DNA from: Clostridium nigeriense
GTDB lineage: Bacteria; Bacillota; Clostridia; Clostridiales; Clostridiaceae
Reading direction: 5' to 3'
DNA length: 64,000 bases
NCBI RefSeq assembly: GCF_900086595.1
Contig: NZ_LT575472.1
Location: 965,046 to 1,029,045 of the forward strand
Shown here one piece after another: positions 1 to 9,038 of the stretch. How positions within the stretch are numbered: the first letter of the stretch is position 1; each line of letters begins with the position of its first letter. A model generated the notes under the pieces. The model ran no database searches. It had not been told where the DNA came from and was given only the letters and a program-made list of their open reading frames with translations. The position numbers and the translations under genes were made by a program.

Positions 1-664
1 AGCCTTAGGAGATGTAGCTTGTTTTTCATTTTTCCCAACTAAAAACCTAGGTTGTGCTGGTGATGGTGGAATGATAGTTACAGATAATGATGAAATTGCA
101 ACTATTGCAAGAGCTCTTAGAACTCATGGAAGTGGAGAAAATGGGCAAAAGGCTTATAACTTACTTAACAATATAGAAGAAGAAGTTCAAAGTGTAGAAG
201 GAGCTAATGATACAGTTTATAATCCTCTTAAATATTATAATTATTTAATTGGATACAACACAAGATTAGATGCAATTCAAGCAGCAATTCTAGCTGTTAA
301 AATAAAAGAAATAGATAATTGGAATGCTAAGAGAAGAGAAATAGTAAGTATTTATAATGAAGCTTTACAAAATAATGATTTAGTAACTCCAGTAGCAAAA
401 GATTATAATGAACATGTTTATCATATGTATATATTACAATCTGAAAATAGAGAAGCAGTTATAGCAAAGCTAAAAGAAGCTGGAATAGCAACAGGAGTTT
501 ATTATCCAGTGCCATTACACCTTCAAAAGGTTTATAAAGATTTAGGATATAAAGAAGGAGATATGCCAGTATCAGAATACTTATCTCATAGAACCTTCGC
601 AATTCCTGTATATCCAGAGTTAACTAAAGAACAAATTGATTATATAATAAGTAAATTAAAATAA
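1..664 (+). CDS. DegT/DnrJ/EryC1 sugar aminotransferase, WbpE-like (5' partial)
   Basis: This is a PLP-dependent sugar aminotransferase whose N-terminal part lies before the window; the frame is open from base 2. The visible start reads GDVACFSFFPTKNLG, where the Lys after PT is the expected Schiff-base lysine, followed by GDGG. The C-terminal part has the family's YNYLIGYNTRLDAIQAA dimer/substrate segment and YYPVPLHLQ. The FFPTKNLG form is typical of enzymes that aminate UDP-3-keto-GlcNAc uronate (WbpE type). A WbpA-type dehydrogenase begins 30 bases downstream with its own GGAGG, which supports a shared UDP-amino-uronic-acid pathway. The family is certain; the exact substrate is inferred from the neighbour. 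Confidence 0.85.
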   Translation, partial: ALGDVACFSFFPTKNLGCAGDGGMIVTDNDEIATIARALRTHGSGENGQKAYNLLNNIEEEVQSVEGANDTVYNPLKYYNYLIGYNTRLDAIQAAILAVKIKEIDNWNAKRREIVSIYNEALQNNDLVTPVAKDYNEHVYHMYILQSENREAVIAKLKEAGIATGVYYPVPLHLQKVYKDLGYKEGDMPVSEYLSHRTFAIPVYPELTKEQIDYIISKLK

Positions 665-694
665 CAGATTCCAGTATGTTTAGGAGGAAAAACA

Positions 695-2011
695 ATGTCA
701 GTTTTAAAGGACCAATTATTAGAAAAAATCAATAATAAAACTGCAAAAGTTGGTGTAGTAGGATTAGGTTACGTTGGATTACCTTTAGCAGTTGAAAAAG
801 CAAAGGCTGGATACGAAACTATAGGTTTCGATGTTCAAGATAAAAAAGTAGAAATGGTTAATAAAGGCCAAAACTATATTGGAGATGTAGTTGATGCTGA
901 ATTAAGTGAATTAACACAAAAAGGAATACTAAGAGCAACTACTGATTTCAGTTTTATAAATGATGTAGATACAGTATGTATTTGTGTTCCAACACCACTT
1001 GATTTATATAAACAACCAGATTTATCTTATGTGGTAAATTCAACTAAGAATGTTGCTAAATATCTTCACAAGGGAATGATAGTAATTCTTGAAAGTACTA
1101 CTTATCCAGGAACAACAGAAGAGGTATTAAAGCCTATTCTTGAAGAAAGTGGATTAAAATGTGGAGAAGATTTCTTCTTAGCATTCTCACCAGAAAGAGT
1201 AGATCCAGGTAACAAGCACTACAACACTAAAAACACTCCAAAAGTTGTAGGTGGATGCACTGAAGAATGTACTGAAGTTGCAGCTGCTTTATATGAAAAT
1301 GTATTAGAAGGAGAAATCCATAAGGTTTCTTCACCAGCAGTAGCTGAGATGGAAAAAATATTAGAAAATACTTTTAGAAATATAAATATAGGTTTAGCAA
1401 ATGAAATGGCTATTCTTTGTAACAGAATGGGAATAGATGTGTGGGAAGTTATAGATGCTGCTAAAACTAAACCATATGGATTTATGCCATTCTATCCAGG
1501 TCCAGGACTTGGTGGACACTGTATACCACTAGATCCTTTCTATTTAGAATGGAAGGCTAAAGAGTATGATTATCATACAAAACTTATTGAAACATCAGGA
1601 ATCATAAACGATTCTATGCCAGACTTTGTTTTAGAAAATATTATGAAAATATTAAATAAGCAAAAAAAGGCTTTAAATGGTTCAAAAGTATTAGTTATGG
1701 GATTAGCTTATAAGAATGATATAGATGATTATAGAGAATCACCATCATTTAAAGTAATAGAATTATTAGAAAAGAATGGTGCTGAAGTTATAGTTAATGA
1801 TCCTTTCTGTGATACTGCAAAATATAAGAACAAAACTTATTATTCAGTAGATTGGAAAGAAGTTATAGATGATTCTGATATAGTAGTTATAACTACTGGA
1901 CACACAGCTTATGACTATGAAGAAATAGTAAATAGAGCAAAAGTGGTTTATGATACAAGAAATGCAACTAAGAATGTTGTAAACAATAGAGAAAAGATTT
2001 ATAAATTATAG
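695..2011 (+). CDS. wbpA: UDP-N-acetylglucosamine 6-dehydrogenase (WbpA type)
   Basis: This cytosolic NAD-dependent dehydrogenase oxidises the C6 hydroxyl of a UDP-HexNAc to a uronate in two steps. The Rossmann motif VGVVGLGYVGLPLA lies at about residues 19-32, ESTTYPGTTEE near 130 and FSPERVDPG near 165. The catalytic Cys is in GGHCIPLDP at about residue 276, and the C-terminal NDP-sugar domain follows. At 438 aa it fits the WbpA/TviB/Cap5L class rather than the shorter UDP-glucose dehydrogenases, one of which is encoded just downstream. GGAGG precedes the ATG. With the upstream aminotransferase it could give UDP-GlcNAcA and 3-amino derivatives. GlcNAc rather than ManNAc as substrate is likely but not proven. 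Confidence 0.85.
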   Translation: MSVLKDQLLEKINNKTAKVGVVGLGYVGLPLAVEKAKAGYETIGFDVQDKKVEMVNKGQNYIGDVVDAELSELTQKGILRATTDFSFINDVDTVCICVPTPLDLYKQPDLSYVVNSTKNVAKYLHKGMIVILESTTYPGTTEEVLKPILEESGLKCGEDFFLAFSPERVDPGNKHYNTKNTPKVVGGCTEECTEVAAALYENVLEGEIHKVSSPAVAEMEKILENTFRNINIGLANEMAILCNRMGIDVWEVIDAAKTKPYGFMPFYPGPGLGGHCIPLDPFYLEWKAKEYDYHTKLIETSGIINDSMPDFVLENIMKILNKQKKALNGSKVLVMGLAYKNDIDDYRESPSFKVIELLEKNGAEVIVNDPFCDTAKYKNKTYYSVDWKEVIDDSDIVVITTGHTAYDYEEIVNRAKVVYDTRNATKNVVNNREKIYKL

Positions 2012-2045
2012 AATAGAAGTGTTAATGAAAGTGAGGTCACTATTA

Positions 2046-2795
2046 ATGAGTGATTTAGTATCAATAATTACCCCAACTTATAATTGTGGTAAATTTATTG
2101 AAGAAACTATAAAATCAGTTATCGATCAAAGTTATGATAATTGGGAAATGATAATTGTTGATGATTGTTCAACTGATAATACAAAGGAAGTAGTAGAGAA
2201 ATATATAAATAATGATAAGAGAATTAAATATTATTTATTAGAAGAAAACTCTGGGGCTGCCGTTACAAGAACTAAAGCAATGGAACTAGCAAGTGGAAAT
2301 TATATAGCTTTTTTAGATAGTGATGATTTGTGGATGAGAGATAAATTAAAAAATCAATTAGATTTTATGAAAAATAATAATTATGCTTTTTCTTGTACAG
2401 CTTATGAGCAAATTGATGAAGTAGGCAATCCATTAAATAAGGTTATTAAAACAAAGTTAAAAACAGATTATAATGGTATTTTATTAAGTTGTCCTGTTGG
2501 AAATTCAACGGTAATGTATGATGTAGATAAATTAGGTAAATTTGTAGTTCCTAATATTAGAAAGAGAAATGATGATGCTTTATGGCTACAAATTTTAAAA
2601 AAAGAAAAATATATCTATGGGATGCCAGATATATTAATGAAATATAGAATAAGAAGTAACTCTATCTCTAGTAATAAAATTGAATTAGTAAAATATCATT
2701 GGAAACTATATAGGGAAATTGAAAATTTATCAATTATAAGATCAGCATTTCATATATGTTATTGGGGAGTATTAAAGACTCTGAGGATTAAATAG
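2046..2795 (+). CDS. Glycosyltransferase family 2
   Basis: This is a GT-A inverting glycosyltransferase, presumably adding a sugar to the lipid-linked repeat unit at the inner membrane face. It begins MSDLVSIITPTYN, the usual GT2 first strand. VDDCSTDNT is the nucleotide-binding loop and FLDSDDLW carries the DXD-like metal site near residue 94. The ATG at 2046 is chosen because GAGGT lies 9 bases upstream; an in-frame start at 2019 would add nine residues before the domain. The length of about 249 aa is typical of capsule GT2 enzymes without a membrane anchor. It sits between two nucleotide-sugar dehydrogenases, so a uronic acid donor is possible. The acceptor and linkage cannot be read from the sequence. 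Confidence 0.88.
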   Translation: MSDLVSIITPTYNCGKFIEETIKSVIDQSYDNWEMIIVDDCSTDNTKEVVEKYINNDKRIKYYLLEENSGAAVTRTKAMELASGNYIAFLDSDDLWMRDKLKNQLDFMKNNNYAFSCTAYEQIDEVGNPLNKVIKTKLKTDYNGILLSCPVGNSTVMYDVDKLGKFVVPNIRKRNDDALWLQILKKEKYIYGMPDILMKYRIRSNSISSNKIELVKYHWKLYREIENLSIIRSAFHICYWGVLKTLRIK

Positions 2796-2807
2796 GAGGA
2801 TATTAAA

Positions 2808-3974
2808 ATGAAAATAACAGTTGTGGGAATTGGTTACGTTGGGCTTTCTAATGCTGTATTATTGTCACAAAATAATGAAGTAATTGCATTAGATGTAATA
2901 CAAGAGAAAGTTGATATGGTAAATAAGGGGGAGTCTCCTATAGTAGATGCTGAAATTCAAGATTACTTAACTAATAAAAAGTTAAATTTAAAAGCAACTA
3001 CTGATAACTATTTAGCTTATAAGGATGCAGAATATGTAATTATATCTACACCTACAAATTATGATCCTGAAAAAAATTATTTTGACACAAGAACTGTAGA
3101 AGCTGTAATCGAAAGTGTTTTATCTATTAATCCAGAAGTAATAATGATTATAAAATCAACGATTCCAGTAGGATATACAGAAAAGGTTAAAAAGAAGTTT
3201 AATACCAATAATATTATATTTTCTCCTGAGTTTTTAAGAGAAGGTAGAGCTCTATATGATAATCTTTATCCTTCAAGAATAGTAGTTGGAGAGCAATCAG
3301 AAAGAGCAAAAATATTTGCTGATTTGTTATTAGAAGGTGCTATAAAAAAGGATGTTCCTGTACTTTTTACTAATTCTACAGAGGCTGAATCTATAAAGCT
3401 ATTTGCAAATACTTTTTTGGCAATGAGAGTAGCATTTTTTAATGAATTAGATTCATATGCAGAAATTAGAGGGCTTAACACTAAGCAAATTATTGATGGA
3501 GTTTGTTTAGATCCTAGAATAGGAAATCATTATAATAATCCGTCTTTTGGATATGGTGGATACTGTCTTCCAAAGGACACCAAGCAACTATTAGCAAATT
3601 ATGCAGATGTGCCTCAAAATATAATGACAGCAATAGTTGAAGCTAATAGAACTAGAAAAGATCATATTTCTGATATGATATTAAAGAAAAATCCTAAAAT
3701 AGTAGGTATATATAGATTAACGATGAAAATGGATTCTGATAATTTTAGGCAATCAGCTATTCAAGGTGTTATGAAAAGAATAAAGGCCAAGGGCGTAGAG
3801 GTAGTAGTTTATGAACCGGCTTTAAAGGAAGATAATTTCTATAATTCTAAAGTAATTAGAAATTTAGATGAATTTAAATCTATATCAGATGTTATAGTTG
3901 CAAATAGGATAACTGATGATATATCTGATGTGATAAACAAGGTTTATACTAGGGATATATTTAGTAGAGATTAA
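2808..3974 (+). CDS. ugd: UDP-glucose 6-dehydrogenase
   Basis: It oxidises UDP-glucose to UDP-glucuronate using NAD. The N-terminal Rossmann motif [12 protein letters not shown] occupies residues 5-16, KSTIPVGYT lies near 120 and FSPEFLREG near 140. The catalytic Cys is in [10 protein letters not shown] at residue 253. The 388-aa length and these motifs match the short Ugd class of capsule loci. GGAGG precedes the ATG. UDP-glucose can be supplied by GalU (35617-36486). It is a different class from the WbpA-like enzyme at 695, so two distinct uronic acids may be made. A perfect inverted repeat follows its stop codon and probably ends or attenuates this transcript. Confidence 0.9.
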   Translation: MKITVVGIGYVGLSNAVLLSQNNEVIALDVIQEKVDMVNKGESPIVDAEIQDYLTNKKLNLKATTDNYLAYKDAEYVIISTPTNYDPEKNYFDTRTVEAVIESVLSINPEVIMIIKSTIPVGYTEKVKKKFNTNNIIFSPEFLREGRALYDNLYPSRIVVGEQSERAKIFADLLLEGAIKKDVPVLFTNSTEAESIKLFANTFLAMRVAFFNELDSYAEIRGLNTKQIIDGVCLDPRIGNHYNNPSFGYGGYCLPKDTKQLLANYADVPQNIMTAIVEANRTRKDHISDMILKKNPKIVGIYRLTMKMDSDNFRQSAIQGVMKRIKAKGVEVVVYEPALKEDNFYNSKVIRNLDEFKSISDVIVANRITDDISDVINKVYTRDIFSRD

Positions 3975-3980
3975 AGGAGG

Positions 3981-4013
3981 CGGTTAATAACTAGTGTGTA
4001 TAGTTATTAACCG
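3981..4013 (+). terminator. Inverted repeat after ugd, probable attenuator or weak terminator
   Basis: Arms 3981-3993 and 4001-4013 are perfectly complementary over 13 bp around a 7-base loop. Only a short TTTCT stretch follows, so termination may be partial. It separates the uronate genes from the nonulosonate operon. Confidence 0.55.
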
Positions 4014-4041
4014 TTTCTAATATATGCTAGGGGTGGCTATT

Positions 4042-4677
4042 ATGGAAAAGGTAGTGCTTATAGGCGCTGGTGGACATTGTAGAAGTGTTTTAGATTCTTT
4101 GTTAGAGCTAGAAACTTATGAAGTGGTTGGTATAACTGATACGAAAAATAACTTTGAAATAATGGGAGTAAAAGTTATAGGATCTGATGATATATTAGAG
4201 GAATTATTTGATTCCGGAGTTAATAATGCCTTTATATCATTAGGGTCTATTGGAAATACTAGTATTAGAAGAAATATATATAACAATTTAAAGAAGATAG
4301 GATTTAAGTTACCTACAATAATTGATAAAACTGCAATTGTATCAAAATATGCTATTGTAGAAGAAGGTGTTTTTATAGGGAAGGGAGCTATTGTAAATTC
4401 TAACGCTTATATTGGAAATAATGCTATAATAAATTCTGGAGCAATTGTAGAACATGATTGTAAAGTAGGGGAATTTGTACATATAGCTCCTGGTACAACT
4501 ATGAGCGGTGGAGTATACATAGGAAGTAATTCACATATAGGCACTGGAGCTAATATAATACAAGGAATTTCTATTGGAAAAGATTGTATAATAGGCGCTG
4601 GAAGTGTAGTAGTTAAAAATATTGAAGATAATAGTAAGGTTTATGGTAATCCTGGAAGGAAGGTGTTCTATGAGTAA
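4042..4677 (+). CDS. NeuD/PglD-family sugar N/O-acetyltransferase, probable LegH role
   Basis: This is a cytosolic left-handed beta-helix acetyltransferase. The N-terminal nucleotide-sugar domain starts KVVLIGAGGHCRSVLDSL. Hexapeptide repeats then run from about residue 95 to the end, with INSGAIVEHDCKVG carrying the His that acts as base in PglD-like enzymes. ATG 4042 is preferred over 4024 because AGGGGTGG lies 5 bases upstream. The gene overlaps the following synthase by 8 bases, so translation is coupled. In a pathway with LegB and LegC, this family would acetylate the 4-amino group (the LegH step). A NeuD-like O-acetyltransferase acting on the finished sugar is the alternative. Confidence 0.82.
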   Translation: MEKVVLIGAGGHCRSVLDSLLELETYEVVGITDTKNNFEIMGVKVIGSDDILEELFDSGVNNAFISLGSIGNTSIRRNIYNNLKKIGFKLPTIIDKTAIVSKYAIVEEGVFIGKGAIVNSNAYIGNNAIINSGAIVEHDCKVGEFVHIAPGTTMSGGVYIGSNSHIGTGANIIQGISIGKDCIIGAGSVVVKNIEDNSKVYGNPGRKVFYE

Positions 4678-5668
4678 AGTTTTTATAATTGCAGAAGCAG
4701 GTGTTAATCATAATGGTAGTATAGAAATTGCTAAGAAACTTATAGATGAGGCAGCAAGATGTGGGGTTGATGCAGTTAAATTTCAAAGCTTTAAGGCTAA
4801 GAATCTAGTTACTAAGGCTGCAAAGCAAGCCGATTATCAAAAAAATAATATGGGGAAAGAAGTTTCGCAGTATGAGATGTTAAAGGCTTTAGAGTTAAGC
4901 TATGAAGACCATAATGAATTAATAAACTATTCTAAGGAAAAAGGAATAATGTTTTTATCATCTCCTTTTGATTTAGAAAGTATAGATATGTTAAATAATC
5001 TTGGGATAGAGATTTTTAAAGTGCCTTCTGGGGAGATAGAAAATGTTCCTTACTTAAGGAAAATAGCTAAAACGGGTAAGAAAGTTATATTATCTACTGG
5101 AATGAGCAATTTGTCAGATATAGAGTTTGCATTAGAAATTTTAAGGGGATCTGGAGCAAATGATATATCAGTGCTTCATTGCAATACTGATTATCCAACA
5201 AAGATGAAAGAGGTTAACTTAAGGGCAATGAATACTATAGGGAGTGCTTTTTCAGTTGAAATAGGATATTCGGATCATACAAAAGGTATAGAAGTACCTA
5301 TTGCAGCAGTTGCTCTAGGAGCTAAGATAATAGAAAAGCATTTTACTTTAGATAGAAATATGGAAGGGCCAGACCATAAAGCAAGTCTAGAACCTAATGA
5401 ATTGAAGAATATGGTAGATGCTATAAGAAATGTAGAAATTGCTTTAGGGAATGGTATTAAGGCTCTAACAGATTCTGAAAAGAAAAATATTAAAATAGCA
5501 AGGAAAAGTATTATTTCGAGTACTAGTATAAAAGCAGGAGAAATATTTACTGAAGATAATTTAACAATAAAGAGGCCAGGAACAGGTTTATCACCTAAAA
5601 TGTGGGATGAAGTATTAGGTAAAAGGGCTAAAAAAGATTATTATGTAGATGAGATGGTGGAATTATAA
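4670..5668 (+). CDS. legI: Nonulosonate synthase (NeuB/LegI family)
   Basis: It condenses phosphoenolpyruvate with a ManNAc-type 6-carbon sugar to make a 9-carbon nonulosonic acid. AEAGVNHNG at residues 7-15 is the family signature. HCNTDYPT, IGYSDHT and EKHFTLDR are the conserved barrel motifs, and the last 50 or so residues form an antifreeze-like SAF domain (KSIISSTSIKAGE...). ATG 4670 is chosen because GGAAGG lies just upstream and MSKVFIIAEAG matches the family N-terminus. It overlaps the upstream acetyltransferase by 8 bases and the next gene by 1. NeuB and LegI cannot be told apart by motif alone; adjacent ptmE, legB and legC favour legionaminic acid synthase. Confidence 0.87.
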   Translation: MSKVFIIAEAGVNHNGSIEIAKKLIDEAARCGVDAVKFQSFKAKNLVTKAAKQADYQKNNMGKEVSQYEMLKALELSYEDHNELINYSKEKGIMFLSSPFDLESIDMLNNLGIEIFKVPSGEIENVPYLRKIAKTGKKVILSTGMSNLSDIEFALEILRGSGANDISVLHCNTDYPTKMKEVNLRAMNTIGSAFSVEIGYSDHTKGIEVPIAAVALGAKIIEKHFTLDRNMEGPDHKASLEPNELKNMVDAIRNVEIALGNGIKALTDSEKKNIKIARKSIISSTSIKAGEIFTEDNLTIKRPGTGLSPKMWDEVLGKRAKKDYYVDEMVEL

Positions 5669-6831
5669 TGAAGAAGGTTTGTGTTGTAACAGGTACTAGG
5701 GCAGAGTATGGGTTATTGAAGCCTCTAATTGATAAAATTAATAAGGATAATGATTTAGAATTGCAATTAATTGTAACTGGGATGCATTTATCTCCCGAGT
5801 TTGGAATGACCTATAATGAGATTATAGATGATGGATATAAGGTAAATGAAAAAATTGAAATATTATTAAGTTCAGATACTCCTGTTGGAATATCAAAATC
5901 TATGGGATTAGCTACTATAAGTTTTGCGGAAGCTTTTGAAAGATTAAAGCCTGATATGTTAGTTGTTTTAGGTGATAGGTTTGAAATATTTGCAGTTTGT
6001 AGTTCCGCAGTTGTTGCAAAAATTCCAATAGCTCATTTACATGGTGGTGAAACTACAGAAGGTGCTTTTGATGAAGCTTTTAGACATAGTATAACCAAAA
6101 TGAGTTATTTACATTTTACTAGTACAGAAGAATATAAAAAAAGGGTTATTCAATTAGGGGAGAATCCCCAAAGAGTGTTTAATGTTGGAGCAATTGGAGT
6201 GGAAAATATAGCTGAAATGGAGCTCATGTCTAAAGAAGAATTAGAGAAAAGCATAGGCTTTGATTTAGGAAATTGCTTTTCATTAGTTACCTTTCATCCG
6301 GTAACCCTTGAAAATAGTACATCAGAAGAACAAATTAAAGAACTTTTAAATGCATTAGATAGTGTTGATGGTATGAAGTATATAATTACTAAAGCGAATT
6401 CTGATAGTGATGGAAGAATTATTAATAAGATTATAGATGAGTATTGTGTCAATAATAAGGAAAAAGTAATAAGTTTTACTTCGATGGGATATAAAAGATA
6501 TCTTAGTGCTATGAAGTATTGTGATATGGTAATTGGAAATTCATCAAGTGGTATAATTGAGGCTCCTTCTTTTAAGAAAGCAACTATTAATATAGGAGAT
6601 AGACAAAAAGGTAGAACTCAAGCTAAGTCTATTATAAATTGTAAACCAATAATAAATGAAATAGTTGAGAGCATTAATTATGCTAAAAGTGATAAATTTA
6701 AAGATGTGTTAAAAAATGTAATTAATCCATATGGAAATGGTGAAACTTCTGAGAAGATTATTATAGAAATTAAAAAAGTATTAAATAAGCCAATAGATAT
6801 TAAGAAGTCCTTTTATAATATAGAGTTTTAA
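5668..6831 (+). CDS. legG: Hydrolysing UDP/GDP-sugar 2-epimerase (NeuC/LegG family)
   Basis: It releases the nucleotide from an N-acetylated hexosamine donor while inverting C2, giving the free sugar used by the synthase. The start VVTGTRAEYGLLKPL, LGDRFE, AHLHGGE and GNSSSGIIEAPSF are the GT-B-fold epimerase motifs of the hydrolysing class. At 387 aa it has the usual length. The ATG overlaps the TAA of legI, so the pair is translationally coupled. In a legionaminate pathway the substrate would be GDP-2,4-diacetamido-2,4,6-trideoxyglucose; in a sialate pathway it would be UDP-GlcNAc. The presence of legB and legC supports the former. The non-hydrolysing paralogue wecB lies at 25818-26870. Confidence 0.87.
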   Translation: MKKVCVVTGTRAEYGLLKPLIDKINKDNDLELQLIVTGMHLSPEFGMTYNEIIDDGYKVNEKIEILLSSDTPVGISKSMGLATISFAEAFERLKPDMLVVLGDRFEIFAVCSSAVVAKIPIAHLHGGETTEGAFDEAFRHSITKMSYLHFTSTEEYKKRVIQLGENPQRVFNVGAIGVENIAEMELMSKEELEKSIGFDLGNCFSLVTFHPVTLENSTSEEQIKELLNALDSVDGMKYIITKANSDSDGRIINKIIDEYCVNNKEKVISFTSMGYKRYLSAMKYCDMVIGNSSSGIIEAPSFKKATINIGDRQKGRTQAKSIINCKPIINEIVESINYAKSDKFKDVLKNVINPYGNGETSEKIIIEIKKVLNKPIDIKKSFYNIEF

Positions 6832-6888
6832 ATTATAATAGTATATATATTTTATGTAACATAATATGATAGATAATGTGGTGATATA

Positions 6889-7959
6889 GTGAATATAGAT
6901 AACTTAAAAATAAAAAAAGAAGTTAACATAAGAGAAGCCATGAAAAAATTAGATGCAGGTGCAAAAGGAATACTTTTTGTAGTATCTAAAGATGATGAGT
7001 TAATAGGAACTCTTACAGATGGGGATTTCCGCAGATGGATACTAAAGAACGGTAACATGGAAGAATCAGTTGAAAATGTTATGAATAAAAATCCTATTTA
7101 CTTAATGGAAGGTGATGTTAATTCAGCTGATGAAGTAATGTTAGAAAAATCCATAACAGCAGTTCCAATAATTAATTTAAATAGGAATATTTTAGACGTT
7201 AAATTTTTAAATAAAAATGTCCTTATTGAAAATAAAAATAGAACATTACAAGATATTCCTATAGTGATTATGGCAGGGGGATTGGGAACAAGGTTGTATC
7301 CATATACTAAAATATTACCTAAGCCTCTTATACCAATTGGTGATACCCCAATAATTGAAAGGATTATAGATAAGTTTTGCTTGTATGGTGGTAAGGATTT
7401 TTATTTAACTGTTAACTATAAGAAAAATATGATAAAATCCTATTTTAATGAGTTAGATAAGGAGTATTTCATTAATTATGTAGAAGAGGATAAACCGTTA
7501 GGAACTGGTGGAAGTTTAAGTTTATTAAAGGGTAAAATAGACAAAACTTTTTTTGTTTCAAATTGTGATATATTAATTGAGGCTGATTATGAATCTATAT
7601 TAAAGCATCATAAGGAGAAAGGATATAAAGTTACTGTTGTTTCTTCAGTTAAAAACTTCCAAATACCTTATGGAGTTTTTAAATTAAATGAAAGTGGAAA
7701 TATTAATGAAATTGTTGAAAAGCCAGTATATACTTTTCTTATAAATACAGGAATGTATGTTATAGAACCGGAAGTATTAAATGATATTCCGGAAGGAAAA
7801 TTTTATAACTTACCTGATATTGTAGAAGAATATATGAATAGTGGAGTACCAGTAGGGGTATATCCGATAAGTGAACAATCATGGATGGATATGGGTCAAA
7901 TTAGCGAAATGAAGGAAATGGTAGAAAAAATAGAAAATAAAGAGAAAAATAATAACTAG
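6889..7959 (+). CDS. ptmE: CBS-domain nucleotidyltransferase (PtmE-like GlcN-1-P guanylyltransferase)
   Basis: Residues 1-115 form a pair of CBS domains (ILFVVSKDDELIGTLTDGDFRR, then a second copy). Residues from about 122 are an NTP-transferase with MAGGLGTRLYPYTKILPKP, the pyrophosphorylase signature. This fusion is characteristic of PtmE, which makes GDP-glucosamine for legionaminic acid in Campylobacter; that assignment rests on architecture and context. Translation starts at a GTG preceded by a weak GTGGTGA; no better start is visible. A 57-base gap separates it from legG. CBS domains suggest control by an adenine nucleotide, which is inference. It could instead act on another hexose-1-phosphate. 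Confidence 0.78.
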   Translation: MNIDNLKIKKEVNIREAMKKLDAGAKGILFVVSKDDELIGTLTDGDFRRWILKNGNMEESVENVMNKNPIYLMEGDVNSADEVMLEKSITAVPIINLNRNILDVKFLNKNVLIENKNRTLQDIPIVIMAGGLGTRLYPYTKILPKPLIPIGDTPIIERIIDKFCLYGGKDFYLTVNYKKNMIKSYFNELDKEYFINYVEEDKPLGTGGSLSLLKGKIDKTFFVSNCDILIEADYESILKHHKEKGYKVTVVSSVKNFQIPYGVFKLNESGNINEIVEKPVYTFLINTGMYVIEPEVLNDIPEGKFYNLPDIVEEYMNSGVPVGVYPISEQSWMDMGQISEMKEMVEKIENKEKNNN

Positions 7960-7970
7960 GAGTGAAAAAA

Positions 7971-8963
7971 ATGGACTTAAAAGGAAAAAAAGTTCTTGTA
8001 ACAGGAGCAGAAGGTTTTATAGGAAGTCATCTTACAGAGAGATTAGTAGAATTAGGCGCAGATGTAACAGCGTTAGTACAATATAACTCTTTTAATAACT
8101 GGGGATGGATTGACACCTTTGATAAAGAAGTACTAAATAGTATAAGAGTTGAAACTGGAGATATAAGAGAATTAGATGGAATGAATAGAATAATTAAGGG
8201 GCAAGAAGTAGTTTTTCATCTTGCTGCATTAATTGCAATTCCATATTCATATCTTTCACCAATGGCTTATGTAAGAACTAATGTGGAAGGAACAACAAAT
8301 GTTTTAGAAGCTTGTAGAAATCATGATGTTCAAAAGATAATACATACTTCAACTTCTGAAACTTATGGAACGGCATTATATGTTCCAATAGATGAAAAAC
8401 ATCCTATGCAAGGTCAATCGCCTTATTCAGCTTCCAAAATAGGAGCAGATAAAATGGCAGAAAGTTTCTATAGATCATTTAATATGCCAATTGCAACTTT
8501 AAGACCTTTTAATACTTATGGACCTAGACAATCTGCAAGAGCGGTTATTCCAACTATAATATCACAAATTTTAGCTGGAAAGAACGAAATAAAGTTAGGT
8601 AGTTTAACACCAACTAGAGATTTTAACTTTGTGAAAGATACTGCAGAGGCTTTTGTAAAGGTAGCAGAATCAGATAAAACTATAGGGGAAGTAATTAATG
8701 CGGGTTCTAATTATGAAATATCAGTTGGGGACACTGTAAAGAAGATTATCGATATTATTGGAAAAGATGTTAAGATAATTTGTGATGAAGATAGAATAAG
8801 ACCTGAAAAAAGTGAAGTTAATAGATTATGGGCTGATAATACTAAAATAAAGGAATTAACAAATTGGGTTCCTAAGTATTCAATTGATGAAGGATTATCC
8901 GAAACAATAACTTGGATAAAGGAAAATATGAGATATTATAAACCAGACATCTATAATGTTTAA
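7971..8963 (+). CDS. legB: NAD-dependent 4,6-dehydratase (LegB)
   Basis: This short-chain dehydrogenase/reductase converts GDP-GlcNAc to the 4-keto-6-deoxy sugar in the legionaminate route. KVLVTGAEGFIGSHL at residues 6-20 binds NAD. STSETYG supplies the Ser/Thr region and SPYSASKIGAD the Tyr-x3-Lys catalytic pair near residues 147-151. The motif order and YNSFNNWGWID are typical of LegB-like dehydratases. ATG 7971 is chosen because AGGAG (7958-7962) lies 8 bases upstream; the earlier in-frame GTG would sit inside that site. The ribosome site overlaps the ptmE stop codon, indicating one operon. Confidence 0.85.
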   Translation: MDLKGKKVLVTGAEGFIGSHLTERLVELGADVTALVQYNSFNNWGWIDTFDKEVLNSIRVETGDIRELDGMNRIIKGQEVVFHLAALIAIPYSYLSPMAYVRTNVEGTTNVLEACRNHDVQKIIHTSTSETYGTALYVPIDEKHPMQGQSPYSASKIGADKMAESFYRSFNMPIATLRPFNTYGPRQSARAVIPTIISQILAGKNEIKLGSLTPTRDFNFVKDTAEAFVKVAESDKTIGEVINAGSNYEISVGDTVKKIIDIIGKDVKIICDEDRIRPEKSEVNRLWADNTKIKELTNWVPKYSIDEGLSETITWIKENMRYYKPDIYNV

Positions 8964-8980
8964 TTAAGTATTTTAATATT

Positions 8981-9010
8981 AGAGATTATCTTAAATTTTA
9001 GATAATCTCT
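8981..9010 (+). terminator. Hairpin between legB and legC
   Basis: An 11-bp perfect inverted repeat (8981-8991 with 9000-9010) with an 8-base loop and no real T-run. It may attenuate or stabilise mRNA between legB and legC rather than end transcription completely. Confidence 0.45.
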
Positions 9011-9038
9011 AAGTTATATTTATAAAGGTGGGATAAAG

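Noticed and set aside
4670..6831. Sialic acid (Neu5Ac) rather than legionaminic acid pathway
   Set aside because: Not excluded by motifs, but the adjacent PtmE-like, LegB and LegC genes would then have no purpose.
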